Source: Zoogloea sp. (GTDB lineage Bacteria > Pseudomonadota > Gammaproteobacteria > Burkholderiales > Rhodocyclaceae). From it: a stretch of 45,769 bases of DNA. Numbering within the stretch: the first letter of the stretch is position 1; every line of letters begins with the position of its first letter. Both the position numbers and the translations under genes were made by a program. Where the stretch lies: positions 1-45,769 of the forward strand of contig NZ_JAQVCN010000036.1 of assembly GCF_028689785.1 (NCBI RefSeq). Direction: 5' to 3'. The notes under the pieces are model-generated. The model was not told the DNA's origin and did not search any database. It was given only the letters and a program-made list of their open reading frames with translations. Positions 19,119 to 29,498 of this stretch are shown in pieces.

Positions 19119-20027
19119 ATGATTACCCGCAAGTATCTCTATCTCATCGCCCTTGCCCGGGAGAAGCACTTCGGTCGTGCCGCCGAGGCTTGCCATGTTT
19201 CAGCATCCACCCTGTCGGCGGCCATCCGCGACATCGAATCGGAGCTGGGGGTCACCATCGTGGAGCGGGGCCAGCAGTTTTCCGGGCTGACCGCCGAGGG
19301 CGAGCGCGTGCTTGAGTGCGCCCGCCAGATGGCTGCCCGGGCCGAAGGTTTGCGCCAGGAGCTCGCCCAAATGCAGGACGGCCTTACCGGTCGTCTGCGC
19401 CTTGGGGTGATCCCCACTGGCCTCACCGCGGTTGCCACCCTGACTGCAGCGTTTTCCCGCCGGCACCCACAGGTGAACGTGGAGGTGTCATCCCTGAGCA
19501 CGCAGCAGATCTTGGCCGGGCTGCGCAACTTCGAACTGGATGGCGGCATCGCCTACCTGGAATCCACGAGCCCGGACTTGGACGCGTACCCGCTGTGGTG
19601 CGAGAACCATGTGCTGCTGACTCCCCAGAGCGGCCCGTTTGAAGGGCGCGACTGCGTTACCTGGCAAGAGGCGGCGCAGATTCCGCTGGGCCTGCTCACT
19701 GCCAACATGCACAACCGTCAGACCATCGATGCGGTTTTTGCCAGCCTGGGGCAGAAGCCGCAGCCCACCCTCGAGACTGATTCGATCATCAGCATCCTGG
19801 CCCATGTCAGTGCCGGCCACTGGTCGAGCATCGTCCCCCGGGCAGTGCTGGATCTGATTGGCGTCCCCACCGGCACCCGGGTCTTCGACCTGCGCGAGCC
19901 GGTTGTCGAATGGGCGACCGGCCTGCTTGTCCTCAACCGGCAACCCCGCTCGCCGATGGTGGACGCCCTGATGAATGAAGCGCGCGCCCTTGGCCATGGC
20001 ATGCAGAACGGTACCCGCACCGGATGA
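19119..20027 (+). CDS. LysR-family transcriptional regulator
   Basis: This 302-residue protein starts at ATG 19119, which places the winged helix-turn-helix at the N-terminus (YLYLIALAREKHFGRAAEAC, then HVSASTLSAAIRDIESELG). It is followed by the linker helix and a periplasmic-binding-like effector domain (GRLRLGVIPTGL, LETDSIISILAHVSAG). A longer frame back to 18996 adds only unrelated residues. It is transcribed in the same direction as the formate dehydrogenase cluster, with the hybrid kinase between. LysR regulators beside fds genes (FdsR) control formate dehydrogenase in other betaproteobacteria, so that role is plausible here but is inferred from position. Confidence 0.88.
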   Translation: MITRKYLYLIALAREKHFGRAAEACHVSASTLSAAIRDIESELGVTIVERGQQFSGLTAEGERVLECARQMAARAEGLRQELAQMQDGLTGRLRLGVIPTGLTAVATLTAAFSRRHPQVNVEVSSLSTQQILAGLRNFELDGGIAYLESTSPDLDAYPLWCENHVLLTPQSGPFEGRDCVTWQEAAQIPLGLLTANMHNRQTIDAVFASLGQKPQPTLETDSIISILAHVSAGHWSSIVPRAVLDLIGVPTGTRVFDLREPVVEWATGLLVLNRQPRSPMVDALMNEARALGHGMQNGTRTG

Positions 20028-20116
20028 CGCCTCTCCGGCGCCATTCGGGCGGTGGCCCCAATCTGGCGCAGATGCAAATGGCAAAACAGCCAAACACGGC
20101 AAAAACATGGACTGGC

Positions 20117-20132
20117 GCACTGTGTTGGTGCA
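20117..20132. promoter_or_regulatory. NtrC-like operator (GCAC-N5-TGGTGCA)
   Basis: GCACTGTGTTGGTGCA matches the classical NtrC-binding pattern GCAC-N5-TGGTGC. It lies about 110 bases before the kinase gene. No convincing sigma-54 -24/-12 pair was found between it and the GTG start, so its function is uncertain. Confidence 0.35.
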
Positions 20133-20243
20133 GAATTGCGGCCTTATACCTCTTTGTTAATAGATCTGGTTTGCAGGCCGTTACCCACACCTGTTCTCCG
20201 GCTCTAAGCCGTATTTCCCCTTGCATTCAGTGATCAAGCTCCA

Positions 20244-23200
20244 GTGGTGAAGGAACCCGGACTCCAGTCGACCGGGGCTCCGGCGAAGGCATCCAGGCAA
20301 TGGCTGCGTTTCGTGTTTCCCCTGATCGTCCTCTCCGTGCTGATCGGCATGATCGGCAGCGTGGGCTACCGCTACCTGAGTGAGGAAATCCGCCGCGAGA
20401 CCCACCGGACCCTGGCGGTCATCGCCGAGCAGAAACGACAGCAGATCGAAGTTGCGCTTGGGGCCACCCGCATTGACGCCGGACTTTACTTCTCCCGGCA
20501 TTCACAGCTCGAGATGCTCTACGGCCAGTGGCTGGACGGAGGTCGTCGCAACGCTGCGATCCTTGAGCGCATGCAGTTCCTGATGGCCGAACTGTTACGG
20601 GTTCGAGGCTGGAGCGGGCTGGCGGTGCTCGATGGGGACGGCAAGCCGTCCCTGGTCGTTGGCGAAGCTGATTTTCGCGACCACGCTGACCAGGTCCGCA
20701 GCATCCTGCAGCAACCCCGCATCGAGCTCGTGGATCTGCATCGGGACAGCCATGGCCAGGTGATCTACGGCATTCTCGCCCCCATCGGGGGGGCGGGGAG
20801 CACTCCGCGGGGGGTTGTCTATCTTGCCTGGCGGGCCGACAAGGCGCTGTACCCGCTGGTCGAATCCTGGCCGGTCCCCACTCGCACCGCCGAGACCTAC
20901 CTTGTCCGGCGTGACGGCGAGGGGGTGCGCTTTCTGACGCCCTTGCGGCATCGCCATGATGCGGCCCTCACCCTGACCCGCCCCCTTGATGCCCCTAACC
21001 TGCCTGCCGCGCGGGCGGTAAAGGGGGAGCACGGCATCCTCGAAGGCGGACGTGACTACCGTGCCGTGCCGGTGCTGGCTTACGCCGCCGCGGTAGCTGG
21101 CACGCCCTGGCTGATGCTCGCCGAAATCGACGAAACCGAAGCCTACGCCGGCATCCGCACCATGGCCTGGGCCACCGCCCTGGTGGTCGGCTTCGGCCTG
21201 CTGTTGGTCTATTCGGCGAGCTACCTGCTGTGGCGCCGCAACCGGGAGCGCCAGGAGTTTGTTGCGCTGAAGGCCCAGCGGGCCGCCGAAGCACGCTTCC
21301 GGGTCATCTTCGAGCAGGCTCCCCTGGGGGTGGCGCTGCTCGACTCGCGCAGCGGCTGCATCACCGAGACCAATTCGCGCTACGCCGAGATCGTCGGACG
21401 CCCGCCAGAGGTACTGCCCGGCCTCGATCCGGTGCGTCTGACCCACCAGGACGACATCAACGAGACCCTGGAGCAGATCGCCCGCCTGGGGCGCAAGGAG
21501 ATCAGCGGCTACCGTCAGAACAAGCGCTATCTGCGCCCGGACGGCTCGGTGGTATGGGCCAGCGTCACCTGTGCCCCCGTGCAGGTGGACACCGAGGAAG
21601 CCCCCCGCTACCTGGCCATTGTCGAGGACATCACCGCCCGGCGCATGATGGAAGAGCGCTTGCGCATCAGCGAGGAGCGTCACCGCCTGCTCGCCGACAA
21701 CGCCATCGACGTGATCCTCACCATGGACCTGGACGGGCGTTACGCCTATGTCAGCCCCTCGGTCGAGAAGCTGCGCGGTTTCACCACCGAAGAGGTCATG
21801 GCGCAATCCATGGAGGACGCCCTTACCCCTGAATCCCTTGGCGTTGCCCGGGCCTACTTTGCCCGGCTGCATGCCAACTTGGCCGCCGGGCTGCCGCCGG
21901 AGCTCTTCCGGGGCGAGCTGGAGCACCGCTGCAAGGACGGCTCGACGGTGTGGACCGACGTGACTGCCAGCCCGCTGCTGGGCACCGACGGGCATTTCGT
22001 GGAAATCCTCGGGGTGATCCGCGATATCAGCGAGCGCAAGCGCTACGAACACGAGCTGCGTCAGGTCTATGACGCCGCCGAGGCCGCCAACTCGGCCAAG
22101 AGCGAATTCCTGGCCCACATGAGCCACGAGATCCGCACCCCCATGAACGCCGTGCTCGGCCTGGCCCAGGTGCTCGAACGCGAACCCCTCGCCGACAACC
22201 AGCGCGATATGGTCGAGCGCATCCGCAGCGCTGGCCAGTCGTTGCTCGCCATCCTCAACGACATCCTCGACCTGTCCAAGATCGAGGCCGGTCAGCTGCG
22301 CATCGAATCGCGCCCCTTCGACCTGGCCGCCCTGCTCGCCAATCTGGACAGCCTGATGGGCCAGGTGGCCCGGAGCAAGGGCTTGTCCCTGCGCCTCGAA
22401 GCCCCCTCCAACCGCCTCGGCCCCCTGCTCGGCGACGGGCTGCGCCTGGAGCAGGTGCTGTTCAACCTCACCGGCAACGCCATCAAGTTCACCGAGCAGG
22501 GCGAGGTGGCGGTTCACATCAATACCCTGGAGAGCAGCGCCAGCGAACTGCGCCTGCGCTTCGAGGTACGCGACACCGGCATCGGCATTGCCCCCGATGC
22601 CCTGGCCCGCCTGTTTGCCCCCTTTGCCCAGGCCGACGCCGGCATCAGCCGCCGCTTTGGCGGCACCGGACTGGGCCTGTCCATCTGCAAGCGCCTGGTG
22701 GAGCTCATGGGCGGGGCCATCGGCGCTGAAAGCCAGATAGGCCAGGGCAGCAGCTTCTGGTTCGAGCTCCCCTTCACCCGTGGCTGTGAAAGCGAAACCA
22801 GCACGCTGGCCGACGCTGCACCGCGCCCGCCCGCCGGTCCGCGGCTGGTGGGGGCCCACCTGCTGGTTGTGGACGACAGCGCCATGAACCGGGATCTGGT
22901 GGAGCGCGCCCTGCACCTGGAAGGTGCCACCGCCACCCTGGCCGCCGACGGCCTGCAGGCGGTGCAACTGCTCCAGACCCGCCCCGAGCGCTTCGACGCG
23001 GTGCTGATGGACGTTCAGATGCCGGTCATGGATGGTCTGGCCGCCACCCGCATGATCCGTGGTCAGCTCGGCATGATCGAGCTGCCCATCATCGCCTTCA
23101 CCGCCGGCGTGCGTGATGACCAGCAGGCCGCGGCCCGGGCTGCCGGTGCCGACGATGTGCTGGCCAAACCCATGGACCTGGAGCAGATGGCCTTGCTGCT

Positions 23201-23609
23201 GTCGAAGTGGATTCAGCCCCGCCAAGCCGTCTCCCTGCCCGAGGCCCGGGTCGAAGAAGCCGTCGAAGCTTTTCCGGAGATCCCGGGTATGGACAGCGAG
23301 CGTGCCAGCCAGCGCCTGAGCCGTGATCGGGACATGTTCATCGGTCTGCTGGAACTCTTCGTCCATGACAACGCCAACGCGGGGGCCGAAACCCGCGAAG
23401 CTCTGGCCGCGGGCGACCGGGAAGCTGCTGCCCGACGCATGCATACCCTGGGCAGCAACGCCGGCTTCCTCTGCGCCCTCGACCTGATGGCGGCGGCGCG
23501 AGCCCTCGAACAGGCCATTGATCAGGGCGAAACGGCGCTGGATGAACGCCTCGATGCCCTCGAAGAAGGCATCGCCGATCTGGTGGCCGCCAGCGCCCCC
23601 TGGCGCTGA
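20244..23609 (+). CDS. PAS-containing hybrid sensor histidine kinase with Hpt domain
   Basis: This 1121-residue membrane sensor starts at GTG 20244. Order: membrane helix about 25-45; periplasmic sensor region to about 305; second helix 308-330; two PAS/PAC units about 350-480 and 480-605; HisKA with [14 protein letters not shown], phosphorylated His 628; HATPase with [19 protein letters not shown] and [15 protein letters not shown]; receiver domain with [12 protein letters not shown], phosphorylated Asp 923; C-terminal Hpt domain with [12 protein letters not shown], His 1067. All four phosphorelay residues are present. It lies between the LysR gene and the formate dehydrogenase genes, with no cognate response regulator nearby. 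The signal is unknown; its setting hints at respiration or carbon use. Confidence 0.92.
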   Translation: MVKEPGLQSTGAPAKASRQWLRFVFPLIVLSVLIGMIGSVGYRYLSEEIRRETHRTLAVIAEQKRQQIEVALGATRIDAGLYFSRHSQLEMLYGQWLDGGRRNAAILERMQFLMAELLRVRGWSGLAVLDGDGKPSLVVGEADFRDHADQVRSILQQPRIELVDLHRDSHGQVIYGILAPIGGAGSTPRGVVYLAWRADKALYPLVESWPVPTRTAETYLVRRDGEGVRFLTPLRHRHDAALTLTRPLDAPNLPAARAVKGEHGILEGGRDYRAVPVLAYAAAVAGTPWLMLAEIDETEAYAGIRTMAWATALVVGFGLLLVYSASYLLWRRNRERQEFVALKAQRAAEARFRVIFEQAPLGVALLDSRSGCITETNSRYAEIVGRPPEVLPGLDPVRLTHQDDINETLEQIARLGRKEISGYRQNKRYLRPDGSVVWASVTCAPVQVDTEEAPRYLAIVEDITARRMMEERLRISEERHRLLADNAIDVILTMDLDGRYAYVSPSVEKLRGFTTEEVMAQSMEDALTPESLGVARAYFARLHANLAAGLPPELFRGELEHRCKDGSTVWTDVTASPLLGTDGHFVEILGVIRDISERKRYEHELRQVYDAAEAANSAKSEFLAHMSHEIRTPMNAVLGLAQVLEREPLADNQRDMVERIRSAGQSLLAILNDILDLSKIEAGQLRIESRPFDLAALLANLDSLMGQVARSKGLSLRLEAPSNRLGPLLGDGLRLEQVLFNLTGNAIKFTEQGEVAVHINTLESSASELRLRFEVRDTGIGIAPDALARLFAPFAQADAGISRRFGGTGLGLSICKRLVELMGGAIGAESQIGQGSSFWFELPFTRGCESETSTLADAAPRPPAGPRLVGAHLLVVDDSAMNRDLVERALHLEGATATLAADGLQAVQLLQTRPERFDAVLMDVQMPVMDGLAATRMIRGQLGMIELPIIAFTAGVRDDQQAAARAAGADDVLAKPMDLEQMALLLSKWIQPRQAVSLPEARVEEAVEAFPEIPGMDSERASQRLSRDRDMFIGLLELFVHDNANAGAETREALAAGDREAAARRMHTLGSNAGFLCALDLMAAARALEQAIDQGETALDERLDALEEGIADLVAASAPWR

Positions 23610-23737
23610 CGGGGCGGCGCCTTCGCCCCAGCCGAACACCTCTTCGATATTTCCTGATTCCCCCACCCCGGGCGGGGGCATACCATCCTTGACGAATCCG
23701 CAGCGCGCCCTGCCTGCTGCTCTGATCAAGGAATGCC

Positions 23738-25825
23738 ATGCCCCAGGCCACCGCCACCTTTTCCCCCCTGAGCGACAACGCACGCGAAGCGATCCAGCGC
23801 GCAATTGATAGCCACGCGTCCCGCCCCGGTGCGCTGCTGCCCATCCTCCACGCCATTCAGGACGCCATCGGTTGGGTACCGGCGCAGGCCGTGCCCCAGA
23901 TCGCCACCGCCCTCAACCAGAGTCGGGCCGAGATCCACGGGGTGATCAGCTTCTATCACCACTTCCGCAGCACGCCCCCGGGGCAGACGGTGGTGCAGGT
24001 ATGCCGTGCCGAATCCTGTCAGGCCAGGGGAGGCCTGGCCCTCGAAGAACACGCCAAGCGCAGTCTGGGCATAGACTGGCATGAGACCACTGCCGACGGT
24101 GCGATCAGCCTGGAGCCGGTATATTGCCTGGGCAACTGCGCCTGTTCGCCGTCGATCCGCATCGGAGACGAAGTCCTGGGGCGAGTCAGCTGCCAGGGCT
24201 TCGATGGCCTCGTTGATGAACTGAGGGCCGGCCGGCCCAACCCGGCGGACGCACCGCAGGCGGCATGTACCTCCGGTGGCATCCGCGTCTTTGTACCCCT
24301 CGATTCCGGTGCCCTGGCCGTAGGCGCTGATGACGTCGCCCAGGCCATCGCCCACGAGGCCGCCGCCCGGGGCATCGACGTGGAGCTGATCCGCAACGGC
24401 TCTCGCGGGCTGTACTGGCTGGAGCCCCTGGTGGAGGTGGAGACCCCCGCCGGCCGGCTCGCCTATGGCCCGGTGAAGGCTGCCGACGTCCCTGCCCTCT
24501 TCGACGCCGGTTTTCACACCGGCGGCATGCACCGCCTGGGGCACGGCCTGACCGAGCACATTCCCTTCCTGGCCGGCCAGGAACGGCTCACCTTTCGGAG
24601 GGTCGGCCTTACGGCGCCCCTGTCCCTGGACGATTACCTGGCCCACGGCGGCTTCCAGGGCCTCAAGAAGGCCGTGGCTCTGGAAGGCGCCGCCATCGTC
24701 AAGGAAGTCACCGACTCCGGCCTGCGCGGCCGTGGTGGCGCGGCCTTTCCCACTGGCATCAAGTGGAACACCGTGCTCCACGCTGCCGGACCGACCAAGT
24801 ACGTGGTGTGCAACGCCGACGAGGGTGACTCCGGCACCTTCTCCGACCGCATGCTGATGGAGGGCGACCCCTACTGTCTGATCGAGGGCATGACCATCGC
24901 CGGCCTGGCGGTGGGCGCCACCCAGGGCTACATCTACCTCCGCTCCGAATACCCCCACGCTTTCCATACCCTGCAGAAGGCCATCGACCTGGCCCGGACT
25001 GCCGGCTGGCTGGGCTCCGACGTGGCCTGTTCCGGCCGGGCCTTCGAGCTGGAAGTGCGCCTCGGTGCCGGCGCCTACGTGTGCGGTGAAGAGACAGCCA
25101 TGCTCGAAAGCCTGGAAGGCAAACGCGGCATCGTGCGCTTCAAACCGCCGCTGCCAGCCATCCAGGGCCTGTTCGGTCGGCCTACCGTCATCAACAACGT
25201 GATGAGCCTGGCCGCGGTGCCGCTGATCCTGGCCCGGGGTGCCGCCTATTACCGGGACTACGGCATGGGCCGCTCCCACGGCACCCTGCCCTTCCAGCTG
25301 GCCGGCAACCTGCGCCACCCTGGGCTGGTGGAGAAGGCCTTCGGCATCACCCTGCGCGAGCTGCTGCTGGATTACGGCGGCGGCTCTGCCAGCGGCCGGC
25401 CGATCCGCGCCGTGCAGGTGGGCGGCCCCCTGGGCGCTTTCGTACCCGAGAGCCAGTTCGACGTGCCCCTCGACTACGAGACCTACGCCGCCATGGGCGC
25501 CATGATCGGCCACGGCGGGCTGGTGGCCTTTGACGACAGCGCCGACATGGCGCAGCTGGCCCGCTACGCCATGGAGTTCTGCGCCACCGAGTCCTGCGGC
25601 AAGTGCACGCCCTGCCGCATCGGCTCCACCCGGGGCGTCGAGGTGATCGACCGGATCATCGCCGGCGAGGCCCGCGACGCCAACCTCGCCCTGCTCGACT
25701 CCCTCTGCGACACCATGCTCCACGGCTCCCTGTGCGCCCTCGGCGGCATGGCTCCGTATCCGGTGAAGTCCGCCTTGACCCATTTCCCGCAGGATTTCGG
25801 CATCACGCCGGTCACTGCCGAGTAA
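23738..25825 (+). CDS. fdsB: Formate dehydrogenase gamma-beta fusion (FdsG-FdsB)
   Basis: This 695-residue protein joins two subunits usually encoded separately. Residues 1 to about 175 are FdsG/NuoE-like, with a thioredoxin-fold [2Fe-2S] site using cysteines of VCRAESC and YCLGNC. From about 190, after a short linker, [20 protein letters not shown] begins an FdsB/NuoF-like part: [10 protein letters not shown] (NADH site), [20 protein letters not shown] (FMN site), [16 protein letters not shown], and [12 protein letters not shown] with a later cysteine for a [4Fe-4S] cluster. It passes electrons from formate to NAD+. AAGGA precedes the ATG. It is first in the operon with fdsA, which begins 9 bases later. 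No start codon with a ribosome site was seen at the domain junction. Confidence 0.93.
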   Translation: MPQATATFSPLSDNAREAIQRAIDSHASRPGALLPILHAIQDAIGWVPAQAVPQIATALNQSRAEIHGVISFYHHFRSTPPGQTVVQVCRAESCQARGGLALEEHAKRSLGIDWHETTADGAISLEPVYCLGNCACSPSIRIGDEVLGRVSCQGFDGLVDELRAGRPNPADAPQAACTSGGIRVFVPLDSGALAVGADDVAQAIAHEAAARGIDVELIRNGSRGLYWLEPLVEVETPAGRLAYGPVKAADVPALFDAGFHTGGMHRLGHGLTEHIPFLAGQERLTFRRVGLTAPLSLDDYLAHGGFQGLKKAVALEGAAIVKEVTDSGLRGRGGAAFPTGIKWNTVLHAAGPTKYVVCNADEGDSGTFSDRMLMEGDPYCLIEGMTIAGLAVGATQGYIYLRSEYPHAFHTLQKAIDLARTAGWLGSDVACSGRAFELEVRLGAGAYVCGEETAMLESLEGKRGIVRFKPPLPAIQGLFGRPTVINNVMSLAAVPLILARGAAYYRDYGMGRSHGTLPFQLAGNLRHPGLVEKAFGITLRELLLDYGGGSASGRPIRAVQVGGPLGAFVPESQFDVPLDYETYAAMGAMIGHGGLVAFDDSADMAQLARYAMEFCATESCGKCTPCRIGSTRGVEVIDRIIAGEARDANLALLDSLCDTMLHGSLCALGGMAPYPVKSALTHFPQDFGITPVTAE

Positions 25826-25834
25826 GGAAGCCCC

Positions 25835-28687
25835 ATGTCCCTGCCCCGCGATACCGACTACGGCACCCCGGCCTGTGATTCCGCGCAGTCCGTCAGCCTG
25901 CTCATCGACGGCCAGCCCGTGTGCGTGCCCGCCGGCACCAGCATCATGCGTGCCGCCGGCCAGAGCGGCTGTGCCATCCCCAAGCTGTGCGCCACCGACA
26001 GCCTGGAACCCTTTGGCTCCTGCCGCCTGTGTCTCGTCGAGGTGGACGGCCGCAAGGGCTTTCCGGCGTCCTGCACCACGCCGGTGGAGGCCGGCATGGT
26101 GGTACGCACCCAGACCCCGAAGCTCGCCGAGCTGCGCCGCAACGTAATGGAGCTGTACATCTCCGACCACCCCCTGGACTGCCTTACCTGCCCCACCAAC
26201 GGCAACTGCGAGCTGCAGGACATGGCCGGCGTGGTTGGCCTGCGCGAGGTGCGCTACGGCTTCAAGGGCGAGAACCACTTTGAATGCAGCCAGAAGGACG
26301 AGTCCAACCCCTATTTCAGCTACGACCCTGCCAAGTGCATCGTCTGCAACCGCTGCGTGCGGGCCTGTGAGGAGACCCAGGGCACCTTCGCCCTCACCAT
26401 CTCCGGCCGAGGCTTCGATTCCCGCGTGTCGCCGGGGCAGAACGAATCCTTCATGGACTCGGAGTGCGTGTCCTGCGGCGCCTGCGTCAATGCCTGCCCT
26501 ACGGCCACCCTCACGGAAAAATCGGTGATCCAGCTCGGCCAGGCCGAGCGCAGCGTCACCACCACCTGCGCCTATTGCGGCGTCGGTTGTTCATTCAAGG
26601 CCGAGGTGAAGGGCAACCAGGTGGTGCGCATGGTGCCAGCCAAAGATGGCGGCGCCAACGCCGGCCACGCCTGTGTCAAGGGCCGCTTTGCCTGGGGCTA
26701 CGCCACCCACGCTGACCGCATCACCACCCCGATGATCCGCCCGAGCGTGGACGCACCCTGGCAGAAGGTCAGCTGGGACGAGGCCCTGGCCTACGCCGCC
26801 GGTGAATTCAAGCGCATCCAGGCAAAATACGGCCGCGGCGCGGTGGGTGGCATCACCTCCAGCCGCTGCACCAACGAAGAGACCTATCTCGTCCAGAAGC
26901 TGGTGCGAGCCGCCTTTGGCAACAACAATGTGGACACCTGTGCCCGGGTCTGCCATTCGCCCACCGGCTACGGCCTCAAGCAGACCCTTGGGGAATCCGC
27001 CGGCACCCAGGATTTCGCCTCGGTGCTCAAGGCTGACGTGATCGTGGTGATCGGCGCCAACCCCACCGACGGGCACCCGGTCTTCGGCTCGCTCCTCAAG
27101 AAGCGTATCCGCCAGGGGGCAAAGCTGATCGTCGTCGATCCCCGCGCCATCGATCTGGTGCGCTCGCCCCATGTGGCCGCGGCCCATCACCTCAAGCTGC
27201 TGCCCGGCACCAACGTGGCCATGGTCAACGCCCTGGCCCACACAATCGTCACCGAAGGCCTGGTGGCCGAAGCCTACGTGGCCGAACGCTGTGAAGGCCC
27301 CGCCTTCGAGGCCTGGCGCGAGTTCGTGTCGCGCCCCGAGAATTCGCCGGAAGCGGCCGAGGCCATCACCGGTGTGCCGGCGGCCGAGATCCGAGCCGCC
27401 GCCCGTCTGTATGCCACCGCCGGCAACGGCGCCATCTACTACGGCCTGGGTGTCACCGAGCACAGCCAGGGCTCCACCACCGTGATGGGCATCGCCAACC
27501 TGGCCATGGTCACCGGCAACGTAGGCCGCCCGGGTGTGGGCGTGAACCCCCTGCGTGGACAGAACAACGTGCAGGGCAGCTGCGACATGGGCTCCTTCCC
27601 CCACGAGCTGCCCGGCTACCGCCACGTCTCCGACACCACCACCCGCGCCCTCTTCGAGTCGGCCTGGAATGTCAGCATCGACCCGGAACCGGGCCTGCGC
27701 ATTCCCAACATGTTCGAGGCGGCGCTGGACGGCAGCTTCAAGGGCATCTACATCCAGGGCGAGGACATCGTCCAGTCCGACCCCAATACCCAGCACGTGG
27801 AAGCCGCCATGGCGCAGATGGAGTGCGTGGTGGTGCAGGACCTGTTCCTCAACGAAACCGCGAAGTGGGCTCACGTGTTTTTGCCCGGTTCCAGCTTCCT
27901 GGAGAAGGACGGCACCTTCACCAATGCCGAGCGGCGCATCTCGCGGGTGCGCAAGGTGATGCCGCCCGTGGCCGGCAAGGCCGACTGGGAAGCCACCCTG
28001 GCCCTGGCTGACGCCCTCGGCTACCCGATGAGCTACGGCCACCCGTCCGAAATCATGGACGAGATTGCCCGCCTCACCCCGAGCTTCCATGGGGTGAACT
28101 ACGATCTGCTCGAAAAGAAAGGCAGCATCCAGTGGCCGTGCAACGAGGCCGCGCCGGAGGGCACGCCGACCATGCATGTGGGCGGTTTCATCCGCGGCAA
28201 GGGGCGCTTCATGCTCACGCCCTTCGTGCCCACTACTGAAAAGATCACCCGTCGCTTCCCGCTGATCCTCACCACCGGACGCATCCTCAGCCAGTACAAC
28301 GTGGGCGCCCAGACCCGGCGTACCGCCAACGTGGCCTGGCACGACGAAGACCGGCTGGAGATCCACCCGGTGGATGCCGAAGACCGGGGCATAAAGGACG
28401 GTGATTGGGTCGGCATCGCCAGCCGGGCCGGAGAGACGGTGCTGCGCGCCACGGTGACGGAGCGGGTCCAGCCGGGCGTGGTGTACACCACCTTCCACTT
28501 CCCGGAATCCGGTGCCAACGTGATCACCACCGACAACTCCGACTGGGCCACCAATTGCCCCGAGTACAAGGTGACGGCGGTACAGGTGACCCTGTGCGCC
28601 CAACCCTCGGAATGGCAGCAGCGCTTTGCCGCCCGCCGCGAGCAGCAGCAGGGCTTCCTCAAACCCGCCACCACCGACGCAGGCTGA
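25835..28687 (+). CDS. fdsA: NAD-dependent formate dehydrogenase, catalytic alpha subunit
   Basis: This 950-residue protein oxidises formate to CO2. An N-terminal NuoG-like part carries a [2Fe-2S] site (CAIPKLC, CRLC), a histidine-containing cluster site (DHPLDCLTC), and two [4Fe-4S] motifs (CIVCNRCVRAC, CVSCGACVNACP). The bis-MGD domain starts at CAYCGVGC. The catalytic pair is Cys 373-His 374 in CARVCHSPTGYG, cysteine and not selenocysteine. The molybdopterin-dinucleotide domain is at the C-terminus (TTGRILSQYNVGAQTRR). The length fits FdsA of Cupriavidus and Rhodobacter. The complex is cytoplasmic; together with the fused FdsG-FdsB it forms the NADH-producing enzyme. Confidence 0.95.
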   Translation: MSLPRDTDYGTPACDSAQSVSLLIDGQPVCVPAGTSIMRAAGQSGCAIPKLCATDSLEPFGSCRLCLVEVDGRKGFPASCTTPVEAGMVVRTQTPKLAELRRNVMELYISDHPLDCLTCPTNGNCELQDMAGVVGLREVRYGFKGENHFECSQKDESNPYFSYDPAKCIVCNRCVRACEETQGTFALTISGRGFDSRVSPGQNESFMDSECVSCGACVNACPTATLTEKSVIQLGQAERSVTTTCAYCGVGCSFKAEVKGNQVVRMVPAKDGGANAGHACVKGRFAWGYATHADRITTPMIRPSVDAPWQKVSWDEALAYAAGEFKRIQAKYGRGAVGGITSSRCTNEETYLVQKLVRAAFGNNNVDTCARVCHSPTGYGLKQTLGESAGTQDFASVLKADVIVVIGANPTDGHPVFGSLLKKRIRQGAKLIVVDPRAIDLVRSPHVAAAHHLKLLPGTNVAMVNALAHTIVTEGLVAEAYVAERCEGPAFEAWREFVSRPENSPEAAEAITGVPAAEIRAAARLYATAGNGAIYYGLGVTEHSQGSTTVMGIANLAMVTGNVGRPGVGVNPLRGQNNVQGSCDMGSFPHELPGYRHVSDTTTRALFESAWNVSIDPEPGLRIPNMFEAALDGSFKGIYIQGEDIVQSDPNTQHVEAAMAQMECVVVQDLFLNETAKWAHVFLPGSSFLEKDGTFTNAERRISRVRKVMPPVAGKADWEATLALADALGYPMSYGHPSEIMDEIARLTPSFHGVNYDLLEKKGSIQWPCNEAAPEGTPTMHVGGFIRGKGRFMLTPFVPTTEKITRRFPLILTTGRILSQYNVGAQTRRTANVAWHDEDRLEIHPVDAEDRGIKDGDWVGIASRAGETVLRATVTERVQPGVVYTTFHFPESGANVITTDNSDWATNCPEYKVTAVQVTLCAQPSEWQQRFAARREQQQGFLKPATTDAG

Positions 28688-28694
28688 GAGCGCC

Positions 28695-28919
28695 ATGAAT
28701 ACCGACTACGTACTGCGCATGGCCAACCAGATCGGCGACGCGCTGGGCATCAATCCCGATCAGGAGCAGGCCGTCCGCGACCTGGCCGAGCATCTCAAAC
28801 GCTTCTGGGAGCCACGCATGCGTGGTGCCTTGCTGACCCTGGCCGACACACCAGACGGAGCGGCGCGCCTCTCGCCGCTGGTGTGCCAGGCCGTGGCGGT
28901 TCTGCGGCCACCGCCCTGA
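28695..28919 (+). CDS. fdsD: Formate dehydrogenase delta subunit
   Basis: This 74-residue protein (NTDYVLRMANQIGDALG, then EHLKRFWEPRMRGALL) has the conserved FW.PRM core of FdsD, a small subunit needed for full assembly or activity of soluble NAD-dependent formate dehydrogenases. The ATG lies 7 bases after the fdsA stop. In many relatives fdsC (fdhD, sulfur transfer to the Mo cofactor) sits between fdsA and fdsD; here it is absent, so an FdhD should be encoded elsewhere. Confidence 0.9.
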   Translation: MNTDYVLRMANQIGDALGINPDQEQAVRDLAEHLKRFWEPRMRGALLTLADTPDGAARLSPLVCQAVAVLRPPP

Positions 28920-29015
28920 TGCGGGCTTTCCGGGCTGGTCCGGTGCCGGGCCCTCGCCCTATACTTGCGGGCCGGGCCACTGCGAAGGGCCCCGCGACCT
29001 GCCTGAACACCGCCG

Positions 29016-29441
29016 ATGCCTCTGCCGGAAGACTCCCCAGCCACCGTTGAAACTGCGTTGTCCCCCGGCTTGTCCCGTGTGCAGCGCATCCTGCTGACTG
29101 CCGCTGGGCTGCTTGCCCTGTTCCTGGGCGTGCTCGGGATTGTTCTGCCCGGCCTCCCCACGACCCCCTTCGTTCTCCTCTCCGCCGCCTGCCTTGCCCG
29201 CTCGTCACCCCGTCTGCACCACAAGCTCGTCACCAACCGGCATCTCGGGCCACTGGTGCGTGACTGGGAGGCCAATCGCTCCCTGCCTTTGAAGATCAAG
29301 TGGCTGTCCACGTCTATCATGAGTGGCATGGTCGCCTTGTCAGCCTGGCAGTTCAGCGGGCGTCCGGGCTTGCAGGCCCTGGTGCTGGCCCTCGGTGTCG
29401 TGGGTTGTATCGTGGTCTGGCGAATTCCAACCCGGCGCTGA
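29016..29441 (+). CDS. DUF454 (YbaN) family inner-membrane protein
   Basis: This protein of 141 residues has the family signature GVLGIVLPGLPTTPFVLLSA, then CLARSSPRLHHKLV, and further on WLSTSIMSG. There are three to four hydrophobic segments. DUF454 proteins are small inner-membrane proteins of unknown function. It lies about 100 bases after fdsD on the same strand and may be cotranscribed, but nothing links it to formate metabolism. Confidence 0.88.
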   Translation: MPLPEDSPATVETALSPGLSRVQRILLTAAGLLALFLGVLGIVLPGLPTTPFVLLSAACLARSSPRLHHKLVTNRHLGPLVRDWEANRSLPLKIKWLSTSIMSGMVALSAWQFSGRPGLQALVLALGVVGCIVVWRIPTRR

Positions 29442-29498
29442 GTGGGCCCCGCTACAGTGCCTTCAGCGCGCCCACTCGCTTTCTGCAAGACCTCCACC

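Noticed and set aside
20125-20140. TTGGTGCAGAATTGCGG as a sigma-54 promoter for the hybrid kinase
   Set aside because: The -24 box is poor and the spacing to the -12 box is one base short.
23610-23640. Hairpin GGGGCG/CGCCCC between the kinase and fdsG-fdsB as a terminator
   Set aside because: The stem is short and no T-run follows.
20595-28696. Long minus-strand frames opposite the kinase and formate dehydrogenase genes (20595-23804, 23726-26278, 26591-28696)
   Set aside because: They lie opposite unmistakable conserved genes and show only low-complexity G/A/V/H-rich sequence, typical of antisense frames in high-GC DNA.
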